64,000 bases of DNA from Locusta migratoria (lineage: Eukaryota > Arthropoda > Insecta > Orthoptera > Acrididae): contig CM048755.1 in assembly GCA_026315105.1 (NCBI GenBank), positions 756,915,301-756,979,300 of the forward strand, read 5' to 3'. The position numbers and the translations under genes are program-made. Of this stretch, positions 23,100-33,269 are shown in pieces. Under the pieces are notes generated by a model. It did no database searches and had not been told where the DNA came from. It saw only the letters and a program-made list of their open reading frames with translations. How positions within the stretch are numbered: the first letter of the stretch is position 1; each line of letters opens with the position of its first letter.

Positions 23100-24262
23100 A
23101 ATGTCGTTTGTTAAGTGTAAAACAAGTATGCCACTCGATCGAACCACAAGAATGTAATGTAATACTGAAGAGAATAATATTATGTCAACCAAAAATAAGA
23201 AAAGTGAAAATTTCGGAATATTGGTTTAGACAAAAAGTTATAAATGAGCAGTTTCGCTGTTATACATTCTGACGTAAAGATCGACGTTGCTATATGTGAA
23301 AAAACAAAGTAATCCAATTAGTAAATCCAATTTATCGGTACCGAGTGCTCCATAAAGGTATAAAATAATAAATTCCAACAATAAACTTTATAAAGTGTGT
23401 ACTTTAGTACAAAATGTTTCCTGAGAAAACCTTGTTGCATCTCCTGAGAAATGTTCCAATATTAAGGGATCAGAAATGAAAGATAATTGTATTTTAGCTG
23501 AGCTGTGAACTATATAATTAGCAATGTTTTGTTAATATTTGATTAATATACATTACTTTATAAGGCTCTTATGATTTAGAGTGGAAAAGTTTTATGAGAC
23601 GGGGGCTGTAATTAGTCTATTTTTCACACTAATCTTGGGTTATTGTATCTTTCTCTTTACGCTAATTATTGAAATATGTAACATTTTTCTTTGTAGATGT
23701 TTATTTATTTTGATTTCTGTGCCTTTGGGGACACATCAGGGGTGATGGGCTCCTGGGATTGTAGTACATTCTATGTTTATATGAAAATGTCGGGATTTTA
23801 ATGTTTATTTGCGCAGCTTGGCTGCTAAAAAGTGGTTTTACGTGTTGGGCACGGCCAGGGCGCGAAGAGTAGAGACGCTCTTGGAGGTCTCCCCCTCCCA
23901 CCAACTTTCGCTCGCCTTTGGGGAAGGACAAGAGGGGCTGGCTTGACCTGTTTGGCGCCGACGCTACAGGCGGCGGAGTATGTGGAATGATTTACAATGC
24001 TGGCCCGCGGTTTACGGTGGGCGATAGCGGGGACTGCCTTTTTAGTCATTCGGCCGTTTCGCAAGAGAGGAATTTGCCGGATACAAACAATAGCAGAGTG
24101 CTCTGGGCCCTGGGCGGTTTATGGAGACGTATTGCCCTTAGGCGTTATCTAAAAAAACTTCCTAGAAAGCAGGAGAGTTTGAACACAGTTAGTGTGACAA
24201 ATGGTTAGGTTGAGAGGAAAGCTTTCTGCCCATCTGGCACCCCAGGTGTTTGGCTCCAGCGG

Positions 24263-24265
<3 letters not shown>
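23100..24265. other. unassigned DNA, no gene recognised
   Basis: A+T-rich to about 23.8 kb, then G+C-richer to the (TA)n tract. The richer part (23.82-24.24 kb) has open frames on both strands up to 96 codons without recognisable motifs. It may be the leader of an unidentified element, but nothing proves it. Confidence 0.4.

Positions 24266-24337
<72 letters not shown>
24266..24337. repeat. (TA)36 microsatellite
   Basis: An uninterrupted 72-bp TA dinucleotide run. The minus-strand open frames of IYIYIY here are translation of this tract and not genes. Confidence 0.98.
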
Positions 24338-24338
<1 letters not shown>

Positions 24339-24619
24339 CACAACGTTAACATTTGTAGGTCGTGTGACCGTAGCTAGGAGCAAGGTGAAATTCCTTGCAG
24401 AGCATTCACCCTGGGAACGGTGAAATCCGCGGGAAGCTTTGGTGGCGTGGGCGGAGCCTCTTGGCAGCCGCAGAGTACGCGTCCTGATTCGGCAAATTTT
24501 TTAGAATGACAGCTAAACAATTTGTCAACGGCGCTACGCCATCCGATTGGTTTGACTATTAACCGTTAGCAGATATTGGTGCGTCTTTTCGCGCGTGGGT
24601 ATGGCCGCCGTCGAGGGCG

Positions 24620-24746
24620 TACGAGGACTCCTGTGTGAGTATCCGAGGGGTAAGGACCTCGGACAGTCTCTCGTGTCTGAGCGTCCGAAGTGTATGGACC
24701 TCGCTAGTCTCCTGTTTGAGCGTCCGAAGTGTACGGACCTCGGGAG
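24620..24746. repeat. tandem repeats of ~39-42 bp
   Basis: Units begin GGACCTCG and contain GAGCGTCCGAAGTGTA. Two good copies (about 24655-24696 and 24697-24735) are flanked by partial ones with GACTCCTGTGTGAG and GGACCTCGGGAGAC. A 70-codon open frame crosses them and repeats SVSERPKCMDL, but it has no other coding signal. Confidence 0.75.
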
Positions 24747-24749
24747 ACA

Positions 24750-27700
24750 CGGAATACTCCGTTTAGATTCGTGGGGAAGACATCGTCTTAAACGATCCTC
24801 TGGTTAGACTTGTGTGTGATTCCAAAGATTCGGACCTTGTAGAACTTGTGTTTACTTCACGGACGTTACATTGTCCAGTGGTTAAGCTGTGAGCGGCCAC
24901 AGTTTAGTTTTCGTTTTGCTAGAAGTCTCTATTTCAGCATTCGCGCCTTTGCGAATCGGGCATTGTTTTTACAGATCTTATTACGCAAGTGACTGATCGA
25001 TTTGTGCCAAGTGGCCTTTGTGTCACCTATGCAAAATATTGATTAGTCTACTAGCGTGATAGCATCGCACAGCAACTTCCTAGCGACGCCGACGCCAGTG
25101 ACGCTGTGTTAAGTTACATGTCGACCCTGCTTAACAGGTCGCAGCAATTACGGTCGGATAAAAATTTCAGCTCATCCGCTCCCACCACCTGCTGCCTGCG
25201 AGCCTGAGACGCTGCCGTCAATGATCATCTGTGTGGGTGAGGTGACGCACTTGCTGGAGGGTTATATTAATCAGACTTGTTGGAATCTGTCCCTTATTTT
25301 ATTCTTTTGAGATCTGCCTATTTACTTTGGGGAGCTTAGGGCTAACGATAATTTCAACCCCCTGTGTAGCCATTCTAATAGCATTCTGTTTTGCAAAACC
25401 TCCGACCTTTGACTAAGCCAGTCATTTTTGTGACTCAATATTTTAACATTTATAGCAAAATTGTTTGAATACCATTATCTGTTTTACATGATACGAAATG
25501 TCATCTAATTTATTTTTATATGTTTAATTATAATAAATTGATTTTAAGCAGATCGTCTTTCATTTAAGAACGTTCCTTTGTCACTATTTTGGAGGGGAAA
25601 CAGAATAGTTAAATTCACAGTTTACCAATAACTTTTCAAGTACATTTTTTGTTTGTTTGGTACAACTAATACACTGCAATAGAGTCGGAATATTTATTAT
25701 ATGTTTGAATCTATTATCACGTCATAGCTGATCAGTAACATTTTAATTTTCCATATTTTGGATAAATATGGTGGCGACCCAAGATAATTAATTGCTGTCC
25801 TAAATATATATAAATATATTAATTTAGAACTAACGACATAGTTCACACTCAGCAACTCCTGCCATAGAACAATCGACTTCGCTACTGTTTTTAAAGTAAT
25901 AATATATGTAGAATGAAATATGTCATTCCTCGTGACAGGCTGTGCCATAAAGCTTAAATGAGCCTTTAGTAATATAGCGATAAATATTTATATTAGTAAT
26001 TATTTATAACTATTGGTTCTAGGTGGAATACAGTTTCTACGGAACATTAAATATAAATGTTTAGGTTACAGACACAGTTGAGGCTGATCATCTGTATCAT
26101 GCATTGTTACCAGGGTCGAAAGTACCTTTATGGTAAAGTATGAGTTTTTGTTTTATATATCATTAATTACATGGACCCATTTATGGCTAAAGTTGTATAA
26201 AGAAAGTCACCAAGGAGCTGACAGATATTTCAGATTTTATTATTCGACAGAAACGAGATTATAGGGCTTCATAAAATTTGAGATCTGTAAAGTAATATAC
26301 GAGGAGCAAACAGGCTCTTTGTATAATACACTTTTTGCAAAGATAAGTTAAACTGTACAGTTTCTGAACGTTAACAGATTTCTGTCGTAGTTAATGGCAA
26401 TCAATTAATGAAACTTCAGTTTACTAATCCCTAATATGCAACTTGTGGGTATAAAGGTTACATATTATAGGAATACTGTATTATTCTCCTTGTTAAACTA
26501 TGCTAAGAATGACGATGATTATTAACCGAAAATTAGTACATAAGTTAAATAAATATGAGGACACTTGTAATATGTGGATTAAGTTATAAGTGTAATGTAA
26601 AATGGATCATTTGCATTGACTTTCAAAACGAAAAAAAGGTCAATACGTGGCTACAGCAATAAACTGGTTTGCACATAAATGGAGATGGTTAACGCTGATA
26701 CTTCTAACTTTATCATTGCTAAAACAAAAGTACAAGAACAATATTATTAAAGACTGGAATTTTCTTTTATTAATAAAGTGAGTGTTACGATATAGCTACT
26801 ATGTTGAAAATTAATTCCCAATAAATGAACTCTGTGCCGGATAATGACTTTAGTATGAAAAAGAGAGGGAGAGAGAGAATAATAGGCAAACTAAATTGCC
26901 TTAAAATTGAATATGATTCAATATTCCTAAGATCATTTATAAGATAAATTTAGTGTTAAAGTTCAGGTATTATGGATCCTGGTATCTTTTTGCTTGCGGA
27001 AAGCCTATGTAATGGGACAAAAAAACCACCCCATTGCGTGGTTTCCAGAAGCCGTGAAAAGGCACACGAACCATAGTAGGTAGGTACGTGTTACAAATTG
27101 TATGTTTATGTTGAAATTTTTGTTGCTGCAAAATGTAACTTTCTTTGTTACATGTATATCGCACGATGGACTCGACGACGATGACAGTCTTCAGCCACAA
27201 GCAGCAGGTTGAAAATCTTTTCGAGATCTGGTCGACATCAACATCCAGTCGACGGCTACACCAAAGAAGAAGATCCCTCGCACTACGATTCCCGACTGCG
27301 GTTATTTTTTCAATAATGAAAAAAAAAAAAAAGTAAATTTAGATTGTAAAAAGTTAGTTCATATTATGACACGGATCGAAACAGAACATTGTATGTACAA
27401 TTCATATAACGGGGTTGTTATTGTATTCAAGGAAAACAAAATGTTTTGTTAAAACTGTATCTACGAACCATGAAGACTTATGGCTTTGTAGATACAACAT
27501 TTAAATAATTTCTTTTGTGATTGTAATGGTATTCTTGGACATATTTGGATTATTTGAAAAATGTTTTGGATTTTTGTAATTAAGTTTTCTTGAAAACAGT
27601 CGGGATAATAATATCTTTGAAGTGGACTTAACGAAATGTTAATTTTTATCGTATTAATTTGTGACTGCATTCTAATATTCAAACTTATAGGATTGCTAGT

Positions 27701-28540
27701 TTTTAACACAGAAGTGTGTCTAAAAGTTTTAATTTTACAAATTAACTGGTTAAAATTAATTGGGGATATTTCGAAAAATCTCTGTGTTAAGAAACCAGAA
27801 ATAACGTGACTGCGCAAAGACAAGGTAAAAGAGTCTATGACTGTGACCATTTCACGACAATATATTTCGAAGGAAATAGTTATCAACTGAAATCTAATGT
27901 TAGATCGAATACACTTGTTAGTGAAATCTAAAGATTATTCTAATTGCCATAAAAATTGACAGGAAAAACTATTAACGGTCGTGCAGTACAAATAAACTGA
28001 TATGTTTGTGATCGTTGATTGTGATAGCAACAGGACAAAAAACATTATAACTAACATAGGAAATCACTACAACTGAAATTTACTGGCTCTATATTAGTTG
28101 ACTGCCCTCGTTACGCAGGCTTTTACAAAGACGAATCTGCATTGAATGATCTTCGGATCTGATATGAACGACTTCTATAAAAGAAAATAATACAGAGCGA
28201 AAGAAAATATACAGTGAAGCAGTTGTTATATAGCAAGTCGTCGGCCTGTAAATATATCGGTACACTACTTACACTATTTACATTAATGTTTTCTGTATAT
28301 ATATCCTACTTGTCATTTTATACAATCTATCTTCTTTCAAAGCAATTGCAATTATGTTATTGTGCTCATCAAAAACTTTTGAAATATTTCCTACAGAAAC
28401 AATTTTATGTTTTCTATTATTTTAGCATAACTAATCAAATTTCTATCCATACCATGGACATAAAATACATTTTGCATTTTAATTGGAATCATTTAATCAT
28501 AAACTGGAAATAACTGATTGTATTTCCTACTTTTGTAGCT
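24750..28540. other. unassigned A+T-rich DNA, no gene recognised
   Basis: No transposon protein, LTR pair or tRNA-like head recognised. The longest open frame is 141 codons on the minus strand (27461-27886), without motifs and with an A+T-driven composition. An A-tract of about 14 lies at 27320-27333. Confidence 0.45.
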
Positions 28541-28544
28541 TCCA

Positions 28545-29780
28545 AGACTTTGCCTTCTGCAATTTTTACTCTTACAGGCTCCTTTAAGGTTATACATCCA
28601 GAAAAATAATTTTCGTAACTAACAACATGATCTGTACCCCCACTATCGAATAATCAGACAGTCTGTATGTTGTTACCTGATACAACATTTTTGCAAGCCT
28701 TTGGCGATTGTACTTCCGTCACGCAGCTGCTCATGCCGGTTCCATTCTGGTGATAGCCTCTGCCTCTTACTCTCCGATGCCGACCGCGTCTGGAGTTGAA
28801 CTGCGCAACTTGACCGCGTGACCAGTCGATGTTCCACTGTTCGCTGTTGCCAACTACCGCGCCGAACACATTGTCCACGGCCGCCTCCTCGATGTTGTGC
28901 ACCACAAATCGATGCCTCCCTACTTATACCTGACTGGCGACAGTCCCTTTTAAAATGTCCTGGTTTGCAACATCCATAACACAACTGCTCCTGGTAGCTA
29001 GTATTGCTTGCCTTTTCGGTGTGAATTTTAATTTTATGTTTAACATATTCGACTGTCTGATCTCTGAAGATGTCGATCAAATCCCCTATATAGCTCAAGG
29101 ATTCTGGTAAGGTTCTCAACATGTAGTTTAATTTTTCCCTTTCTGTAACTTTTGCACCTGCTAATTTTAATTCGTTAACAGATTTTACAAAAAAGCTGAA
29201 GAATGTTGCTGCAGCACTGTAATCGTTTAGCCTCAGTTTGTCCAACTTCTTTCTGAAAATAATATGTAACGCTATCGATTCCCTGGAGTATAATTCGTCG
29301 AATTTTCTCATTATCTCGAATGCACTTGTTTTATCGTCACAAATTCAAGTTGCTTGTTAGAGATCGCACCATATATGGAATTCATAACTATCAAATTTTC
29401 CTCATCCCAGATATCTGCCTCGTCCGTGCTTGTTTTTGCTCTTGTAATCACTGTAAAACATTACTTTATTTTCAGGAATATTTACATCCGCTGTTTCCAG
29501 TTCCTGTAGTCCTCTCCATAGAATATTGTTGTTGTTTGTAAAGTCTATGGGACTTAACTGCGGGGTCATCAGTCCCTAAACTTACAAACTACGTATGAAC
29601 TACTTACAGACTATGACGGCACAAACATCAATGCCCGAGGGGGGATTCGAACCCCCGACCGTAGTGACCGTGCAGACCGTGACTGGAGCGCCTTAGTCTC
29701 CTCGGCCACCGCGGCCGGCCATAGAATATTGGTATCTTAAAGTCCGTCATGTCCAATTGCACCAGTTCGTATTTTCGCAT
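28545..29780 (-). pseudogene. Ty1/copia gag and protease start, interrupted by a SINE
   Basis: The minus-strand ATG at 29780 opens MRKYELVQLDMTDFKIPIF then YGEDYRNWKQR, the standard start of copia Gag. The frame is split by the SINE-A at 29529-29718 and by a stop and shift. It resumes at 29311 with MRKFDELYSRESIALHIIF, LDKLRLNDYSAAATFFS and VTEREKLNYMLRTLPES. The CCHC knuckle CYGCCKPGHFKRDC follows (about 28990-28950). Then, after a further shift, LFDSGGTDHVVSYENYFSG gives the copia protease active site (DSG). Nothing of integrase or RT follows, so only the 5' part survives. Gag would form the particle and the knuckle would bind element RNA. Confidence 0.9.
29529..29718 (-). mobile_element. 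SINE-A copy 2, inserted in copia gag
   Basis: Full tRNA-like head and B-box on the minus strand. The flanking repeat CCATAGAATATTG is at 29516-29528 and 29719-29731. The interrupted copia frame reads through from one repeat to the other when the SINE is ignored, so the insertion is younger than the copia element. Confidence 0.95.
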
Positions 29781-29785
29781 TTAAT

Positions 29786-29800
29786 CACGCTCTGCTACGA
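29786..29800 (-). other. copia primer-binding site (initiator-Met tRNA)
   Basis: The minus strand reads TCGTAGCAGAGCGTG. TGGTAGCAGAGCG is complementary to the 3' end of initiator methionine tRNA, the usual primer of many Ty1/copia elements, so this is a match with one mismatch just upstream of gag. Confidence 0.7.
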
Positions 29801-29807
29801 TATTAAC

Positions 29808-29940
29808 ATTAATTGAAGACATAACAACTGCATTTTACAACTGAGGACTGAGTGCTGAGACACTCTTATTTATAAGTCGCACAGGTGGCGCCAGAAGCAT
29901 GACAGCTAAATGTATCGATATAAATGTAATGCTACCAACA
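29808..29940 (-). mobile_element. copia 5' LTR (short)
   Basis: About 133 bp between TGTTGGTAGCATT (start at 29940, minus strand) and the primer site. A TATAAATA box reads on the minus strand at 29875-29868, as expected for the LTR promoter. An RTE-like LINE fragment abuts the LTR start at about 29942, so the outer edge cannot be confirmed. Confidence 0.6.
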
Positions 29941-29941
29941 C

Positions 29942-30869
29942 TTATATAAAAACCAGACAGCGGTTAGATTCGAAGGACATGAAAGGGACGCAGAGGTTGG
30001 GAAGGGAGTAAGACAGGGTTGTAGTCTTTCCCCAATATTGTTCAATCTGTACATTGAACAAGCAGTGAAAGAATGGAACAAAAAATTTGGAGAGGGAATT
30101 AAAGTTCATGGATGAAATAGTAATTCTGTCAGAGACCGCAAAGGATCTGAAAGAGCAATTGAATGGATTGGACAGTGTCTTGAAGAGACGGTATAAGATG
30201 CACATCAAGAGTAAAACAATGATAATGGGATGTAGCGTCAGAAAATGAGGCGATGCTGAAGGAATTAGAGTAGGTAATGAGACAATAAAAGTAGTAGATG
30301 GGTTTTGTTATTTAGGTAGTAAGATAACTTCTGATGGCCGAAGTAAAGAAGATATAAAATGTAGAATGGCTATGGGAAGAAAATCGTTTCTGAAGAAGCG
30401 AAATTTGTTGACATCTAATATTATTAAAATGTTAGGAAGTCCTTTCTGAAAGCATTTGTCTGGAGTGTAGCATTGAATGGGAGTGAAACGTGGTCGATCA
30501 AGAGTTCAGACAAAAAAATTATAGAAGCTTTGAAATGTGGTGCCACAGACAACAGATGAAAATTAGATGGGTAGATCACGTAACTAATGAGGATGTGCTT
30601 AACCGAATTGGGAGAAAAGGAGTTTCTGGCATATCCTGAGTAAGTGAAGGGATAGATTGGTGGGACACATTCTGAGACATCAAGGAATCGTTAACTTAGC
30701 ATTAGAGGGAAGTGTGTGGGGTTAAAGTCGTAGAGGGAGACCGAGAGACGAATACAGTAAGCAGATTCAAAATGATGTAGGTTCTCAGATGAAGAGACTT
30801 GCATAGGACAGGGTAGCGTGGAGACCTGCATCAAACCAGTCTGCGGACTGAAGACCACAATAACAACAG
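29942..30869 (+). pseudogene. RTE-like LINE copy a: RT C-terminal half, 5' truncated
   Basis: Starts inside the RT domain: fragments equivalent to VGKGVRQGCSLSPILFNLYI (motif B region) appear near 29990, then EIVILSETAKDLKEQLN (motif C region, disturbed). It continues through FLKAFVWSVALNGSETWS and the C-terminal LALEG region. It ends in GAAGACCACAATAACAACA, the 3' tail of this family. Many stops and indels leave no frame longer than 90 codons. Clade assignment (RTE-like) rests on the recalled C-terminal signature. Confidence 0.85.
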
Positions 30870-30973
30870 GTGGGAGTCAAAAATGTACAGTAACTCCGCA
30901 TGCGGAGGATAGTGTCAGCGATGGAAATTTCTTAAATGGATCTTGCTGTAGTGAAAAATGCGGTACTTGTAAT

Positions 30974-31361
30974 TGTTGTATCATCCTCGCGTGCCATTTG
31001 TTGAGTACTCGCCCCTATCTTGTTGTCAGGATAGGTACGGTGCAGGATCGTGGTCATCTAGAACAGTTCTTTAGATTATTAATACAAGTTTTATTGACTG
31101 AAGAATACAATACTCCACTTCTATCTGTTCTCCTCTCTTCTCGCGTCGTCGTCTTGATGATGCTGCTAGCTGCGCTGAGACCTAGTTACTGGTTGTTTCG
31201 TAGCCGAGTTCTGACAGGCGTCGGCCTAGATATAGCAGCTTGTAGAGGGCGGTTACTCCCTCCAAGAGGCGCGGCACCGGCTTTTCGGACGTGATCCGCT
31301 GCCTTCTCCACGATGGTTTTCTTGCGTCTGACACGTGTGGCGCTGACTTCACGCCACAACA
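30974..31361 (-). mobile_element. solo LTR (gypsy-3 family)
   Basis: 388 bp; the minus strand starts TGTTGTGGCG and ends TACAACA, giving TG..CA termini. It is flanked directly by a 5-bp duplication GTAAT (30969-30973 and 31362-31366). No primer site, gag or polypurine tract adjoins. It is homologous to the LTR at 22658-23068. This is the product of LTR-LTR recombination that removed the element body. Confidence 0.9.
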
Positions 31362-31743
31362 GTAATGATTCCCACCACATCTCTTCTATGGTAATACACT
31401 CCTGGCCTTTAAAATTTCTACACCACGAAGATGACGTGCTACAGACGCGAAATTTAACCCTAAGGAAGAAGATGCTGTGATATGCACATGATATGTAATG
31501 GCCAGTAGTGTACAAAACGAGCTGCCCTTCTTTGTATTCTTTGGATGTCCTCCATCAGTCCCACCTGATTAAAGAGTGCAAAAGAGCGCAGACAAGCCTG
31601 GTGTTAGCAGCTCTATAGTATCTTCTGAGTGTGTTGTCAATAAAATGCAGTCTTCGGTTTGCCTTCTCCACAATATAATATGTAGCATTAGTCCAAGACT
31701 TTTATGCAATGATGGGGAAAAATAGTGCTTGCAGTAGTCTCAG

Positions 31744-31939
31744 CCGGCCGCGGTGGCCGAGGGGACTAAGGCGCTCCAGTCACGGTCTGCACGGACACTA
31801 CGGTCGGGGGTTCGAATCCCCCCTCGGGCATGGATATTTGTGCCGTCCTAGTTCGTAAGTAGTTCATAAGTAGTTTGTAAGTTTAGGAACTGATGACCTC
31901 GTAGTTAAGTCCCATAGACTATACAAACATTTGATTTTT
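31744..31939 (+). mobile_element. SINE-A copy 3
   Basis: Complete plus-strand copy from CCGGCCGCGGTGGCCGAG to ..ACAAACATTTGATTTTT. The 11-bp target duplication AGTAGTCTCAG is at 31733-31743 and 31940-31950. A- and B-box regions are intact. Confidence 0.95.
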
Positions 31940-31950
31940 AGTAGTCTCAG

Positions 31951-32327
31951 TTTGATGTCCTCTTTAACATACTAAAAGTTCCCAAAGCGTCGGATTGTGA
32001 AATTGGGGTTATGACGTCATCGATATGGCCGCCGTAAGAATTTGTAAAGTAATTTTTAAACGGCTATAAACTCCCACAGAATTAACATCAAAAGGTAGTT
32101 TTTACACCAAATTGCATAGAAAGAGTTGAATAATGTGTATGTAACAATGTCTTACATATATATAAGATTTTGTCGCAGTTATATGAAGCATAAATGAGAA
32201 AATATCATTTTTCGAACTTTTCTGAAGTTTCTCTGTTAAGAACTAGGTAGATGGGCAACACAATGACATTTTTTTCATTGGTCATGTAACACAATCTTAG
32301 AGCTCTAAAATAATGTCAATATGATTT
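31951..32327. other. unassigned DNA, no gene recognised
   Basis: A+T-rich spacer between SINE-A copy 3 and RTE-like copy b; nothing recognisable. Confidence 0.5.
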
Positions 32328-33150
32328 TTGCCTATGAGAGTTGAAGGGCATGAAAGGGAAGCATTGTTTGGGAAGGGAGGAAGACAGGATTATAGCCTTT
32401 CTCCAATGTTATTCAATTTGTACATCGGGCATGCTGTGAACGAAAGCAATGAAAAATTTGGAGAAGGGATCAAAGTTCTGGGTGAAAAAATAAAAACATT
32501 GAGTTTTTCTGATGACATTCTAATTCTGTCAGAGACAGCGAAGGACCTGGAAGAGCAATTGATTGGCGTGGGCAGTGTGTTGAGGAGAGCATTTATAAGA
32601 TGAACATTAATAAGATGAAAACAAGGGTAATGGAAAGCAGTCTAAGAAAATCAGATGACGATGGAGGCATCAGGTTAGGTAACGAAACAATAAAGGTGGT
32701 AGATGAGTTTTGTTACTAGGGTAGTAAAGTAACATGACGGTCGCAGTACAAACAATATAAAATGCAGAATGGCAATGGGAAGAAAAGCGTTTCGGAAAAA
32801 GAGGAATTTACTAACATCAAATGTTAATTTAAGTATAAGGAAGTCTTTTTTGAAAGCATTTGTGTGGAGTGTTGCCTCCTACGGGAGTCAAACATGGACA
32901 ATAAATAGTTTAGACAGAAAGAGGATAGAGGCGTTTGAAATGTGGTGTTACAGAAGAATGCTCAACATTAGGTGGATTAATCGCGTAACTAATGAGGATT
33001 CACTGAACAGAATTGGGGAGAAAAGAAATTTTTTGTATACCTTGACTAAAAGAAGGAATAGATTGGTAGGGCAAATTCGTAGACGTAAAGGAGTCGTGAA
33101 TTTAGTTAGCATTGGAGGAAAGTGTGTGGGGAGACCACAACAACAACATC
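32328..33150 (+). pseudogene. RTE-like LINE copy b: RT C-terminal half
   Basis: Begins at the RT motif-B side (MRVEGHEREALFGKGGRQ, SLSPMLFNLYIGHAVNE). It passes motif C as TLSFSDDILILSETAKDLEE, where the usual FADD reads FSDD, and reaches the C-terminal block KAFRKKRNLLTSNVNLSIRK, FVWSVASYGSQTWTINSLDR and EMWCYRRMLNIRW. A stop near 32600 and a frame change near 32720 break it. It ends in GAGACCACAACAACAACA, lacking about 100 bp of the usual C-terminus. Confidence 0.9.
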
Positions 33151-33269
33151 AACAATGATGAGACAGTTACCTGAATTTATTTATTATAAGGCGTAACTAC
33201 TAACGAGTCAGAATCACGTTCAGTAACAGAACTTTCCTATATTTTCTCAAGAAGATATTATTAGATATT

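Noticed and set aside
24149..24383. Minus-strand open frames of repeated Ile-Tyr
   Set aside because: They are translation of the (TA)36 microsatellite, not proteins.
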